Notes: generated by a model not told the origin, from the sequence alone. A stretch of DNA of 64,000 bases from Verrucomicrobiia bacterium (GCA_028687435.1 JAQUAF010000002.1:1-64000), one strand, 5' to 3'. Shown: positions 9,615-18,442, counted from the first letter of the stretch. Numbers and translations are program-made.

Positions 9615-11815
9615 TTTGTTGCGATGACGCATCCGAGATTCATGGGAGGGATTTTGACTGTGAAAGACGACTTTGTGGTTTTGGCCACAACGTCGTTGAG
9701 GAGATCTTTTGCCATGAGGAAACCTTCCATGTGGATTGTTTCTATCACGGCTTTGTCGCTTGGGTTGATGAGAAACCATGCCTGTTTGTTCCCATGAACA
9801 CGCCGCCGGCGCAGAAGTCGTCCGCAGCGGTCGGGTTTTACTCCCGCCATGGGCAGGAGTTTTTCGAAAACACCCTCGGATGTTTCCAAACGATGGGTCA
9901 GAGAGGAATGTCCGGCGAAGGTTCCGAGCAGGGCGGCAAGACCTTTTCCAAAATGGTTCAGTGTTCCAACCGCTTCGGCGCCTGCTTTCAAGATGGGTTG
10001 AGCGGAAACCGGTTCAAGAGTTTGCAGATAGAAGCTGGCCCTTAAGCGCGCGCCAGCCAACGGACCCGTTCCTTTCAAAATCATGGGGGGCAACCATTGG
10101 CCAAGGCGATCTTCGCGCGGGGTCCAGACGCTTTGCACGTTTGGTTCCTTGACGATGCGTATCTTTTTATGCCGGGCGCCGAACACCTCCTCGCCTCCAT
10201 CCACCATTTGCGCACGAGGACAAAAGCCATGGCGGTCGTGGCGTCCGGGGCAGGCGTCGCTGATAAGAAGGCCGCCCTGACGCACAAAAGTTCGCAGGTG
10301 TTGAAAAACGCCGCCATCAAGCGCGAGCGGAACCGGCAGAATTGCAGCCTTGTATCCGGCGAGTCCGCCGCGGATGACTTCTTCTGTTTCAATGAAATCC
10401 GCGCCAATTCCCATGGTGAAAAGGCGATGATAGTGTCCGCGGATGCCGTGGTGAAGATGCTGAAGGGCGTTGCCTTCCGTGGCCTGGCAGAAATGATAAA
10501 GATCTTCGTTGATCAGGATGGCCACATCCGCCTGGGGCGGGCGTCCCAGGGTGAAAAGTTCCGCCTCGGTCTGGATGGCGCGGCCGATGCGCGCAGCCTC
10601 CTCGATTCGCGGGGTTGAGTCGCCGCGTGGATCAAGCAGGCCGAAGCCGTTGGCTTCGCGCCAGGAGATTTCGCTGCGGTGATTCCAGAAGGAGATGCCA
10701 TTAACCCCGCCGGCCAGGGCGCTTAACATCCAGAAACGGATGTTTTCAGGCGAGGGATCGGGTTGCTGTTCTATTCCAATGCTGATGGGACCGCCTTGAA
10801 ATTCAGCTCCCCAAAAAGGGCGCTCGCGTCCCGCGGCGCACCGGCAGAAATCGGTTCCCATCAACAGGCTTTCCCACAATTGGCCGTATCGGCCGGCGCT
10901 GCGGGAGATTGGCCGGCGGGTCGCATCATCCCATGAGGAAATGTGGTGCCAATCCGGGTAATTGCTTTTGCCATAAAAGTCCGCGACGCGCGCCCATCGC
11001 CAATCCATGCCGCCGGGCCATTGAGGGGCGCCGACATGCGAAAAAACCGGACGTTGATAGGGATCATTTTCCTTGATGATCCGCGTTTTCCACTCCAGGA
11101 CGCGGGTGATGTAAACGTCGTCCATGAAATAACGCCAATCGATGAAGCTGGGGACATACCCATGACGCCGCGGGGGTTCGACTTCCTCCCAATCGCCGAA
11201 ACCGGTTTGCCATGCGCGATTCAGTTCATCCAACGATTTATGACGCGATTGCAGCCACTCGCGGAATCGGGCCAGTGTATGGGGGCAATAACAGAAGCCG
11301 GGTTCTCCGCCGTTGTTGGGCCAGAAACCGATTTCCTGCCAGGTATTCCAGCACCATAAGTTTTCGAAGCGGCCCAATTGGCGGACCAGTTTGGCAATGA
11401 AACGTCCGGCGGCTGCCCGCGCGCCGGGATGGTCCCAGCAGGGGCCGGGTTTGCCGTCGGCCGGCAGGCAATACTGGGTGAGGTCGTTGTGGGGCAGTCC
11501 GTTGGCGTAAACGAGGAAGCAATCCGGAAATTTCCGCCGGAGCCACGCGGGCGCCTGTTCCATGGTGAGTCCCAGGTAAACCCCCAATCCCAATTCGCGC
11601 GCCCGGGCGATGATGCGTTCGATGCGGGACAGATCGATTTCGCCCTCGCGCGGCTCGTCGATGCACCAGCATTCCTGAATTTTGATCATGTTGAAGCCGA
11701 GTTTCTTGAGCAGCGGCAGGTCGGCCATGAGTTCATCCTGATCCTGATGAGGCTCTCGGTAAACGTGGGTTCCAAGGGGAAAAACATGTCCTGAAAAGAT
11801 GGCGGGTGTCTTCAT
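9611..11815 (-). CDS. Beta-galactosidase-like glycosidase, GH42
   Basis: A 734-residue GH42 clan-A enzyme predicted to hydrolyse beta-galactosides or related glycosides. The barrel begins with LKKLGFNMIKIQECWC and contains a candidate acid/base glutamate in WNTWQEIGF and a nucleophile in WGAEFQGGP. The C-terminal half carries the trimerisation, class-I amidotransferase-like domain (GYKAAILPVPLAL, VRQGGLLISD) and a beta-sandwich. No signal peptide is seen, so it is probably cytoplasmic and acts on imported oligosaccharides. ATG at 11815 is preferred over an upstream TTG at 11842. It follows a UROD-fold gene by 36 bases and overlaps the alpha-toroid gene by four bases. Confidence 0.87.
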   Translation of the reverse strand: MKTPAIFSGHVFPLGTHVYREPHQDQDELMADLPLLKKLGFNMIKIQECWCIDEPREGEIDLSRIERIIARARELGLGVYLGLTMEQAPAWLRRKFPDCFLVYANGLPHNDLTQYCLPADGKPGPCWDHPGARAAAGRFIAKLVRQLGRFENLWCWNTWQEIGFWPNNGGEPGFCYCPHTLARFREWLQSRHKSLDELNRAWQTGFGDWEEVEPPRRHGYVPSFIDWRYFMDDVYITRVLEWKTRIIKENDPYQRPVFSHVGAPQWPGGMDWRWARVADFYGKSNYPDWHHISSWDDATRRPISRSAGRYGQLWESLLMGTDFCRCAAGRERPFWGAEFQGGPISIGIEQQPDPSPENIRFWMLSALAGGVNGISFWNHRSEISWREANGFGLLDPRGDSTPRIEEAARIGRAIQTEAELFTLGRPPQADVAILINEDLYHFCQATEGNALQHLHHGIRGHYHRLFTMGIGADFIETEEVIRGGLAGYKAAILPVPLALDGGVFQHLRTFVRQGGLLISDACPGRHDRHGFCPRAQMVDGGEEVFGARHKKIRIVKEPNVQSVWTPREDRLGQWLPPMILKGTGPLAGARLRASFYLQTLEPVSAQPILKAGAEAVGTLNHFGKGLAALLGTFAGHSSLTHRLETSEGVFEKLLPMAGVKPDRCGRLLRRRRVHGNKQAWFLINPSDKAVIETIHMEGFLMAKDLLNDVVAKTTKSSFTVKIPPMNLGCVIATK

Positions 11816-11851
11816 GGGGAGGCAATAAGTTTGATTTTTCAAGGGACGTTT

Positions 11852-12955
11852 TCAATCCGGAAACGGGTTGCGCAATTCACCCACGGCATGGATCATGGTC
11901 CTGAAGTTTTCAGGGGGAATGGTCGGGTTGATTTCGCTGGAGGAAGCCACAAACATGCCGCCGGTTGAGAGGGCATTGGTTTCGCGGATATGCCGATGGA
12001 CTTCCTCTCGAATCTGTTCCGGGGTTCCGCGTTCCATTAAATCCACGCCATCGACGCCGCCCGCCCAAACCAGTTCCGGGTGGCTGTTTTTCAGTTCCAC
12101 CACATCCATGCCGCAGTTTTTTTCCAGGCAATAGAAGCCATCGACACCGCACGCCTGCACATCGGGAATGGACATTTTCCAGTTTCCGTCGCTGTGGTAA
12201 AGCACCTTGACGCCGTGTTCATGCCAGGCGTCAACGGCTTTTTTAACATAAGGGAAATGAAACTTGCGCAGGAAATCAGCCGAGAAAATGGGGCCATGTT
12301 TGGTCGCAAAATCCTCGGCGATCATCACCGTTGGAGACAGGGATGGATCCGCAATGGCGTGGAAGAGGGCCAGTTGCCGTTTGATTGTGGATTCCAGATA
12401 GTCCAAGAGAACATCCGGGTAATCGAGTTGGAAAAAAGTGAAAATTTCCAGCCCCATGCGATCATACACGCCGCAAAGACCGGTTCCAAAGTAGCGCAGA
12501 ATGACGGTGTCGCCGATTTTGGATTGGAGGCCAAGCGTTTCCCGCCGGTATTCCTCGCGTTCTTTTGCCGGGTCGAAGGAATTCTCTCGCGTTTCGCGGG
12601 TACAGCGAAGGATCCAGTCCCGTGCGCCTTCGGCATCCGAAAACGGGCGGCTTACATGCCATGCGGTCCAGTTGTCGTTTTGATCGACAAAACCATCGGG
12701 ATGGATGATGCGTTCCGTGCCTCGGGGAGGACAGGGGGGCATGGTCAGGTCAAGGGTTTTGCGAATGACCTCACAAATGTCATCCAGGGTATAATTGAAA
12801 TCCTTAATGGTTTTGCCTGTCCAATCGGTTATGACTCGAGGATTGAAACTCACTTGCTCAAGGATGGCGGCGCGATCCACCGGCTGATGATTGAGTGTGG
12901 CTTCGACCCGTTCTCGTTTCGTCATCCGGTCGGATGAAAATATTTTTTCAAACAT
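11852..12955 (-). CDS. Uroporphyrinogen-decarboxylase-fold protein (UROD/MtaA superfamily)
   Basis: A 367-residue TIM barrel of the uroporphyrinogen decarboxylase/methylcobamide methyltransferase superfamily. It opens with the usual TKRERVEATLNHQPVDR and contains LDYLESTIKRQ, FPYVKKAVDAWHEHG and ALSTGGMFVASSSEINPTIP near the end. In MtaA-type enzymes zinc is held by a His-x-Cys plus a later Cys; here the corresponding strand reads LYHSDGN, so that cysteine is absent, and the heme-pathway substrate residues are not evident. The function is therefore unassigned. Such proteins are common in sugar operons of PVC bacteria. It lies between a fucose-isomerase-like gene and GH42, and a second member (15652-16887) is in the same block. 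Confidence 0.8.
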   Translation of the reverse strand: MFEKIFSSDRMTKRERVEATLNHQPVDRAAILEQVSFNPRVITDWTGKTIKDFNYTLDDICEVIRKTLDLTMPPCPPRGTERIIHPDGFVDQNDNWTAWHVSRPFSDAEGARDWILRCTRETRENSFDPAKEREEYRRETLGLQSKIGDTVILRYFGTGLCGVYDRMGLEIFTFFQLDYPDVLLDYLESTIKRQLALFHAIADPSLSPTVMIAEDFATKHGPIFSADFLRKFHFPYVKKAVDAWHEHGVKVLYHSDGNWKMSIPDVQACGVDGFYCLEKNCGMDVVELKNSHPELVWAGGVDGVDLMERGTPEQIREEVHRHIRETNALSTGGMFVASSSEINPTIPPENFRTMIHAVGELRNPFPD

Positions 12956-13040
12956 GGAGATGCCCTTTGGTTGTTTTATTGTTAAGGAAAATCTACGTTG
13001 GATGGTTTAACGGTTTGAATCCATGTCGAATGGCACTGGT

Positions 13041-14384
13041 TCATGCCGGGATTTTATTTTCGGGTTCTGTCCATTTCAGGTTTTTGCCGGTCATTTGGCG
13101 CCAATGGCGGAGTTCCTCGCTCCAATGGCCATGGGCGGCCATCCAGTGGTGGCCGATTCCTTCGCGGTGGATCCAGTCGATGAGTTGTTTTGGGGATTGG
13201 GGGAATCGCACACGCAAGGGATTGCCCGGGAAAACCATTTGGGTCGGAAGGGCTTCGCCTCCCATGAGGGCGCATTGGTATCCGTCCGGGTGAGGGATGA
13301 AATCCAGCAGGGTGACGGGGCCTGGCCGGGATGGAAAAAGCGCGCATGCGCCTTGTCCCATGAGGCGGACGGATGAGATGCGGATGTCGTCCTGTTTTTC
13401 GGCGAGGGAGAGCGATCCGGACCCGCAGTGGGTGAAAACCACGGAACCGTCTTCCAGGGGATCGAGCCAATCGGTATTGTGGGTGGGGGTTCCCGAGAGG
13501 AGCGTCAGGATCAGTTGCGCAACCGCCCCATGGACATCTCCTTCGCAGGCCAGTGGAATGCCTTCATCGGCCAACAGGGAGGCGGAGAGGCAGACGCGGC
13601 CCATCAACTGGGGGTAACAGCCAATGGCCAGGGCGTCGAGTTGGTGGCGTTCGATTTCCTTTCGGATGGCCAGGTGCATTCGCATGGAATCGATGCCGGA
13701 TGAGGCGGACACCTCGCATTTTGAGGCTTTGCTTCGGAAGGCATTCCAGATGTCGGCGGCTTCTTTTTCGGGGATGGACGACGCTTGTTGAAGCATTTCC
13801 GGGAGATCCAGATGGATGATTCGCGGACCGATGGTTTTTTTGAGCATGAACTCGTTGGCTGAGGTGTGGGTCATGCCGTTGACGCGATGGCCTGCCAGGC
13901 CGATGCGGACGCGTCGCAGGCGGTGCTTCAATGCGGCGGCGCGGAGGAATGTCATGGAATCGCCCAGACATTGCGGATGGTTGGTTTCTCCGAAAACCGT
14001 GTGGCAGGGATGTTCCAGTTGTTTGAGGAAACAGGTGAGTTGCTGGGTTCCGCAGAGCGCGCCGGTTTCCATTCCGGGCAGGGGGCGGAAAAGGAACGGT
14101 ACGGAACATTCCTCGAGAAAATCAAGCGCCAGATAGTCCTCGAACCAACTGACCGGGGCAAAAACAGCGGCGTGAATATGTTTTTCCGCGCAGGCGCGCC
14201 CCGATGCGGCGGCGGTTTGGGCCGAATTGATACAGCCGGTGAGAACCACCTCGCAACCTTTGTCGCGAAAAAGGGCGGCCATTTCCTCGACGGTTTTGGA
14301 CGCGCGATCCGCCCCAACTTCCAGAGGGTTGGAGAGGGCGAAAAGGCCGATTTGGGGGCGCAGGGGAGTGCAGGATTGATTCAT
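13041..14384 (-). CDS. L-fucose/L-arabinose isomerase-like protein
   Basis: A 447-residue member of the L-fucose isomerase superfamily. The N-terminal Rossmann-like domain opens with RPQIGLFALSNPLEVG, and the C-terminal region shows the family segment LADEGIPLACEGDVHGAVAQLIL followed by a beta-rich domain (VFTHCGSGSLSL). Family enzymes interconvert aldoses and ketoses in the cytoplasm using Mn2+; the exact substrate cannot be read from the sequence. It precedes the UROD-fold gene by 85 bases. A second, broken copy of its 5' end lies at 15392-15578, beyond an MNT-HEPN module. Confidence 0.82.
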   Translation of the reverse strand: MNQSCTPLRPQIGLFALSNPLEVGADRASKTVEEMAALFRDKGCEVVLTGCINSAQTAAASGRACAEKHIHAAVFAPVSWFEDYLALDFLEECSVPFLFRPLPGMETGALCGTQQLTCFLKQLEHPCHTVFGETNHPQCLGDSMTFLRAAALKHRLRRVRIGLAGHRVNGMTHTSANEFMLKKTIGPRIIHLDLPEMLQQASSIPEKEAADIWNAFRSKASKCEVSASSGIDSMRMHLAIRKEIERHQLDALAIGCYPQLMGRVCLSASLLADEGIPLACEGDVHGAVAQLILTLLSGTPTHNTDWLDPLEDGSVVFTHCGSGSLSLAEKQDDIRISSVRLMGQGACALFPSRPGPVTLLDFIPHPDGYQCALMGGEALPTQMVFPGNPLRVRFPQSPKQLIDWIHREGIGHHWMAAHGHWSEELRHWRQMTGKNLKWTEPENKIPA

Positions 14385-14424
14385 GGCGGACTTTGATTCA
14401 ATGGATAAGGGCTTGTAATAAAAT

Positions 14425-14545
14425 AAGATTTAACATGGATGGACAGGATGCGCAGGATTTTTTTCTTTTCCCCATCATGATCCGCATTGTTTATCCACGT
14501 CCGTCATTCCCGCGAATGCGGAGATCCGGCGTTTCCATAAACTGG
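14425..14545. repeat. Dispersed intergenic repeat words left of the MNT-HEPN module
   Basis: Contains TAACATGGATGGACAGGATG (14431-14450) followed by a pyrimidine run, and CCGTCATTCCCGCGAATGCG (14501-14520) followed by AGATCCGGCGTTTCC. Both resemble short dispersed repeats that I know from many bacterial genomes. They mark the left edge of the toxin-antitoxin island and may reflect how it was inserted. No open frame of interest. Confidence 0.45.
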
Positions 14546-14618
14546 AGATGAGTTCCTGATGGTCCGGTTTTCCATGGCGCAGTTGACAAGGAAATTTTAC
14601 AGGTATACCATCAAGATC

Positions 14619-14978
14619 ATGAGGCTGATGTTGGAGAATCTCCCGCCAAGTTTGCGCGCTGACGCCGATGTGATTCGTCAATGCCTGGAAGCGTTTGACC
14701 GCGTGATGCCGTTGAGAACGGTTTACCTGTTTGGGTCGCATGCCCGCGGCGAAGCCCGGGAAGACAGCGATGTGGATTTGTGCATTGTCAGCGAAGACGC
14801 CGCTGAGCAGTTTGCCGCTGCCGAGCGGTTGCGGCATGCCATCTGGGAGGTTTGGCCGCGGCCGTCGTTTACATTGATTCCGATCTCGCCCCTGCGCCTG
14901 ACTGAGAAAAAGGCGCGACATGACCCCTTCTTTCAAACCATCCTCAACGAAGGCATTCAACTTGTCGCGAAAAACTGA
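14619..14978 (+). CDS. MNT-type minimal nucleotidyltransferase (antitoxin of MNT-HEPN pair)
   Basis: A 119-residue minimal nucleotidyltransferase. The active-site signature is LFGSHARGEAREDSDVDL (GS...DxD), with both metal-binding aspartates present. In MNT-HEPN type VII toxin-antitoxin pairs this protein AMPylates and silences its HEPN partner. ATG at 14619 or 14628 can serve; the latter has a close GAGG. An upstream ATG at 14559 would add a basic leader and is less likely. The HEPN gene overlaps its 3' end by 59 bases. It is oriented opposite to the sugar block around it, a sign of insertion. Confidence 0.85.
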   Translation: MRLMLENLPPSLRADADVIRQCLEAFDRVMPLRTVYLFGSHARGEAREDSDVDLCIVSEDAAEQFAAAERLRHAIWEVWPRPSFTLIPISPLRLTEKKARHDPFFQTILNEGIQLVAKN

Positions 14979-15378
14979 TTCCAATAATCCAGCGGACTGG
15001 ATTTTTATTGCCGAGTCTGATCTGAAAGGCATCCTGCTTTTAATCGCGCAGGAGACATCCCATGCCCTTTGTGTCAGCAAGCTTGCTGAAATTTTTGAAA
15101 AGATTCTCAAAGCCGAACTGATTCGCATCGGCTGGAACCTGCAAAAGACCCATGACCTGCTCAAGCTGGGCGGCGAAATGCGCGCCCGGGGATCTGATTT
15201 GACGGAACGGATTCGGCCGCTCTGCGAGTTTTTGGCGGAGAGGTACTTCACTGATCGATACCCCGGCTTTGATCTGGAAGACGAAAACTGGGGCGCGCTG
15301 AGCGTGCAGGCGGATGAAATTGCAGCCCTGCTCAAGATCGTCAAAGGGCGTATCGCCACCAGTCCTCCTTCCCCCTGA
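14920..15378 (+). CDS. HEPN-domain protein (toxin of MNT-HEPN pair)
   Basis: A 152-residue helical HEPN protein. The typical opening WIFIAESDLKGILLLI, the helix NLQKTHDLLKLGGEM and the segment FLAERYFTDRYPGF match MNT-associated HEPN proteins, which are RNases in toxin-antitoxin pairs. A clean Rx4-6H catalytic motif is not obvious, so activity is uncertain. The start is at an ATG inside the MNT gene, preceded by AAAAAGGC, giving a 59-base overlap and likely translational coupling. Its 3' end lies 13 bases from the isomerase-gene remnant. Confidence 0.8.
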   Translation: MTPSFKPSSTKAFNLSRKTDSNNPADWIFIAESDLKGILLLIAQETSHALCVSKLAEIFEKILKAELIRIGWNLQKTHDLLKLGGEMRARGSDLTERIRPLCEFLAERYFTDRYPGFDLEDENWGALSVQADEIAALLKIVKGRIATSPPSP

Positions 15379-15391
15379 TCGAAGTTGCCGT

Positions 15392-15578
15392 ATCGGGTGC
15401 GGCCCATCGACACAGCCTTCTCCGACGAGTTAATGCATCTGGCGTGAAGCGCCTCGCATCCTTCGTGGCGCGGAATCACGCTCAATTCCACGGCGGCCTT
15501 GGGAGTGCGTTCCGTTCCTGCTTCCAGAGGGCTGGAGAGGGCGAAAAGGCCGATTTGGGGTTGCAAGTTTTTTTTCAT
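15392..15578 (-). pseudogene. 5' remnant of a duplicated fucose-isomerase-like gene
   Basis: From an ATG at 15578 the frame reads MKKNLQPQIGLFALSSPLEA and continues GTERTPKAAVELS...GCEALHARCINSSEKAVSMGR, which aligns with the first 62 residues of the intact isomerase-like protein (14384): PQIGLFALS, PLE, GCE, CINS and GR all match. DNA near the start is almost identical (compare 15518-15560 with 14326-14366). After about residue 62 the similarity ends and the frame only reads antisense through the MNT-HEPN module. This is a gene relic left by duplication and replacement. Confidence 0.75.
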
Positions 15579-15651
15579 TTTTCATGGAAAGTGGCAGCGA
15601 CGTCCCGCCGCTGCTTTTCAACCTGGAGACGAGACGGTTTTGCCACTTTTC

Positions 15652-16887
15652 TTAACACATTTGTTTCCATGCCTTGATCAGTTCCTCCACTCCTTCCCAT
15701 GGGGTGTCGGGGAAAAGGGCGTCCACGGGATGAAGAATGAAACGGTTGGTGGGAGCAAGACAATCGATGGCGCGTTTGATTTCATCGCCCAATCCGTTTT
15801 TCCAACCGGTTTGCACCGACAGGGCATTGGTTCCCCCCACGACGGTCAGGCGGCTGGCCAGGTGTTCGCGGACCCATTCAAGGCGGACTTTATCCTGGAC
15901 AGGATCCACAAAGTAGAGCACGTCCACGCCGGCGTCGGCGAGGCGTTCGCCGAGCTTTTCAACCCCGGTGGTCATGACATAGCCGAATTTCTTTCCATGC
16001 CGGTGGATGGTGTCGGCCACGGCTTTGATGCAGGGGAAGGTGTATTCGTTGAAGAGGGCGGGCGACCACAGGTCGGTGGATGAATACCAGCCGCGTTGGG
16101 AGACGATATCCACTCCTGGGGTGGAGGCCGCCAATTCCGCGCGGGCCAGGTCTGTTTTCAGAATGATATCCAAAAGCTGCCTGAATGCATGGGGTTCATC
16201 CATGGCCAGAAGGATGGCGCCTTCCGTTCCTGTCAACCATACCATGGCGTCCATGCCGAAACAGGCCCAGGCCTGGACCGCGACGCCATTTTGATCCGCG
16301 AAAGCTTTTACCTTGGCGATTCGTTCGGCAAACCATGTCCTGGCTTTGGCGTCGGGTGGCATGTAGAGGTGGCCGATGGCCTTGACATCCGATGGCGAGG
16401 AAACGATGTGTTTCACTCCGCGTGGGATGTTGAAATCCTCGATCAGCGGAACGCAGTTTGGCTGGATCACCCAGCCTGCGCCGCCATCCTCCCCTGTTTT
16501 GCGCACCGCATGACGCAAGCCGCCCGAAGGGGTTTGATAGTCGCGGATCATCACCGGATATTGAGGAACCATTTTTCCGGCGGGAACCTCCGTATCCTTC
16601 CATGTCGTTGAGGGATCCGCGCTCCACGGCACAGAGACATCGAGCACGTCATCCAGCCCCAGCGATTGCCATGAGCGGACGCGCTGGAAATCATCCTCCA
16701 CGGTCCAAGGTTGGGGGAGTGTGTGGAGGTGTTCCATTCGAAGGCTGTACCAGAAGGTTCGGTCAATTCCGTCGCGAGTCCATTTCAGGTGAGGCGGGGC
16801 TTTCAATCCGAAACACCAAGTGGTGAGGGGGACATGATCAACGGGTTTTCCGTTCCAAGCGGCAAGAAGGCGTTGTTTGGAGGTCAT
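15652..16887 (-). CDS. Uroporphyrinogen-decarboxylase-fold protein (second copy type)
   Basis: A 411-residue UROD-superfamily protein, only distantly similar to 11852-12955. It starts MTSKQRLLAAWNGKPVDHVP, the superfamily signature, and has GMDAMVWLTGTEGAILLAMD, FNEYTFPCIKAVADTIHRHG and VLYFVDPVQDKV. The strand that carries His-x-Cys in zinc methyltransferases reads FGYVMTTG, so the metal site is missing and the reaction is unknown. It lies upstream of the isomerase remnant and downstream of the Gfo/Idh/MocA gene in the same orientation, consistent with one sugar-catabolic transcript. Presence of two UROD-fold genes in one block is noteworthy. Confidence 0.8.
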   Translation of the reverse strand: MTSKQRLLAAWNGKPVDHVPLTTWCFGLKAPPHLKWTRDGIDRTFWYSLRMEHLHTLPQPWTVEDDFQRVRSWQSLGLDDVLDVSVPWSADPSTTWKDTEVPAGKMVPQYPVMIRDYQTPSGGLRHAVRKTGEDGGAGWVIQPNCVPLIEDFNIPRGVKHIVSSPSDVKAIGHLYMPPDAKARTWFAERIAKVKAFADQNGVAVQAWACFGMDAMVWLTGTEGAILLAMDEPHAFRQLLDIILKTDLARAELAASTPGVDIVSQRGWYSSTDLWSPALFNEYTFPCIKAVADTIHRHGKKFGYVMTTGVEKLGERLADAGVDVLYFVDPVQDKVRLEWVREHLASRLTVVGGTNALSVQTGWKNGLGDEIKRAIDCLAPTNRFILHPVDALFPDTPWEGVEELIKAWKQMC

Positions 16888-16896
16888 TGGGGCAGG

Positions 16897-16992
16897 TTGG
16901 TTAGACTGTTAGGTTGAAGGTTATGAAACAGGCTGGGTTCAACGGTTCACGGTTCAGCGGTTGGTTTTGTGTCGCGTATCGAGCGTCGAGCA
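16897..16992. repeat. Intergenic word repeats (TTAGACTGTTAGG and GGTTCA types)
   Basis: Contains TTAGACTGTTAGG (16901-16913), matched at 21307-21319, and a GGTTCAACGGTTCACGGTTC run followed by AGCGGTTGGTTTTGTGTCG and ATCGAGCGTCGAGC (16935-16992). The second part resembles 20000-20055, where it overlaps the DegT-family stop codon. No coding signal. Confidence 0.6.
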
Positions 16993-17051
16993 GTTGTCCT
17001 GCCCAACGCCGCTAACATTTGCCCAATCTGGGACCATTTCGTTCTGATGGA

Positions 17052-17120
17052 GGCGGTGCGGGAGCCCCGCCCTCCATTGTCTGCACGGTAAAAAATGGAG
17101 GGCGGGGCTCCCGCACCGCC
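17052..17120. repeat. REP-like palindromic repeat, copy 1 (intact)
   Basis: A perfect inverted repeat: 27-base arms at 17052-17078 and 17094-17120, beginning GGCGGTGCGGGAGCCCCGCC, with a 15-base loop. The same arm sequence recurs at 53110-53178 and 55472-55534, with different loops. It lies in the spacer between the Gfo/Idh/MocA stop and the UROD start. A transcript would form a very stable hairpin; there is no U-run, so simple termination is not the likely role. Confidence 0.9.
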
Positions 17121-17179
17121 CATAATAGAGATATGATTCATTGATTCCTTAGGTTGACGCGAATGTGCCATGGTGGGGC

Positions 17180-18358
17180 TTAATTTCGCCATGAGATCCA
17201 GCGTTGTTTTCGGTTTGATTCGATCACGGTTTCGATGAATTCCATGCCGCGCACGCCGTCGTCCACGGTCGGGAAATCCAGATGGATGGGGGAGGGCTTT
17301 TTTCCGGCTTTCCTGGCGCGGATGGTTTCGGCCACGTTTCGGTAAAGAGTGGCAAATGCCTCGTAAAAGCCCTCGGGGTGTCCAAAGGGAAGCCGTGTCG
17401 CCGCCGCTGCCGCGGCAGACAGGCGCGGAATGGCGGCCGTGCCGCGGCGATAGGTGGTGATGCAGCCGTCACAGGCGCAAAAGTCCAGGGTTTCAGGCGT
17501 TTCCTGACGCCAGTAAAAATGTCCCTTCTCACCGTAAATCCGGATGCGCAGGCCGTTGAGTTCTCCGGCGGAAATCTGGCTGGCGATCAATACGCCCCGG
17601 GCGCCGTTGTCGAAGCGGAGAAGACAGTTGCCGTCGTCATCCAGTTTTCGTCCGGAAATCACGATTCCGAGATCGGCGCATAATTCGGTGATTCGCAGGC
17701 CGGTGATGTATTCGGCCAGGTTGGCGGCGTGCGTGCCGATGTCGCCCATGCTTCCGGCTTTGCCGGCCCGCTTGGGATCGGTTCGCCATTGCGCCTGTTT
17801 GGAACCTTTCTTTTCGATGGGTTCGATAAGCCAGCCTTGCGGATACTGAACCACCACCTTGAGAATTTTGCCCAGGTGTTTTTGCCGCGCCAAATCCCTG
17901 GCCAGTTTGACCATGGGATAGCCGGTGTAGTTGTGGGTGAGCGCGAAAACCAGTTCCGGTTTGCTTCTCACCAGCCTTTGCAGCGACCGGGCTTCGGCAA
18001 GGTTGAGGGTCATGGGTTTGTCGCAGACGACATGGAATCCGGCGTTGAGGAGGGCTCGCGCGGCGGGGCAGTGCAGATGATTGGGGGTGGCGATGGTGGC
18101 GAAATCGATCCGTTCATCAATCGGCAGCCGCAATTCCTTTTCGATCATTTCCTCAAGGGAGCCATAGACGCGGTTGGGATTCAGGCAGAGTTGTCGGCCT
18201 CGTTCCATGGATTTTTCCCGGGAAGAGGAGAATGCGCCCGCCACCAGCGAAACGCCTCCGTCGAGTTGGGCTGCCTTGGCGTGGATGTCGCCGATGAAGG
18301 AGCCCGGGCCGCCGCCGATCATGCCCATTCTCAATTTGGTGGGCGTGGTTGTTGACAT
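17180..18358 (-). CDS. Gfo/Idh/MocA family NAD(P)-dependent oxidoreductase
   Basis: A 392-residue sugar or cyclitol dehydrogenase. The N-terminal Rossmann fold shows RMGMIGGGPGSFIGDIHAK, then FATIATPNHLHCPAARALL and the family Lys in VVCDKPMTLNLAEA; the C-terminal alpha/beta domain contains GSMGDIGTHAANLAEYITG with the usual Asp and His. Family enzymes oxidise or reduce sugars with NAD(P)(H) in the cytoplasm. ATG at 18358 is preferred over a TTG at 18370. It is followed in the transcript by the UROD-fold gene and preceded by a 480-base spacer holding a foldback element. Confidence 0.9.
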   Translation of the reverse strand: MSTTTPTKLRMGMIGGGPGSFIGDIHAKAAQLDGGVSLVAGAFSSSREKSMERGRQLCLNPNRVYGSLEEMIEKELRLPIDERIDFATIATPNHLHCPAARALLNAGFHVVCDKPMTLNLAEARSLQRLVRSKPELVFALTHNYTGYPMVKLARDLARQKHLGKILKVVVQYPQGWLIEPIEKKGSKQAQWRTDPKRAGKAGSMGDIGTHAANLAEYITGLRITELCADLGIVISGRKLDDDGNCLLRFDNGARGVLIASQISAGELNGLRIRIYGEKGHFYWRQETPETLDFCACDGCITTYRRGTAAIPRLSAAAAAATRLPFGHPEGFYEAFATLYRNVAETIRARKAGKKPSPIHLDFPTVDDGVRGMEFIETVIESNRKQRWISWRN

Positions 18359-18400
18359 GGTTTTTTGCAAGATTGTTTGGAATTGTTATGCACGGTTAAA

Positions 18401-18442
18401 GGCACTGAGGCACTCGGGGGCACTAAGGCACTGAGGGGGGCA
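18401..18442. repeat. GGCACT word repeat, left of foldback element
   Basis: Imperfect tandem words GGCACTGAGGCACTC, GGGGGCACTAAGGCACTGAG. The reverse complement of this pattern lies at 18812-18850, on the other side of the foldback element, and related runs occur at 19934-19969 and 54461-54495. Confidence 0.6.

Noticed and set aside
14475-15578. A 367-codon minus-strand open frame across the MNT-HEPN module
   Set aside because: Only its first 62 codons resemble a protein (the isomerase remnant); the rest is antisense to the two toxin-antitoxin genes and has no protein character.
17052-17120. REP-like palindrome as a CRISPR or terminator
   Set aside because: Single palindromes widely separated with unrelated loops, no repeat-spacer periodicity and no T-run.
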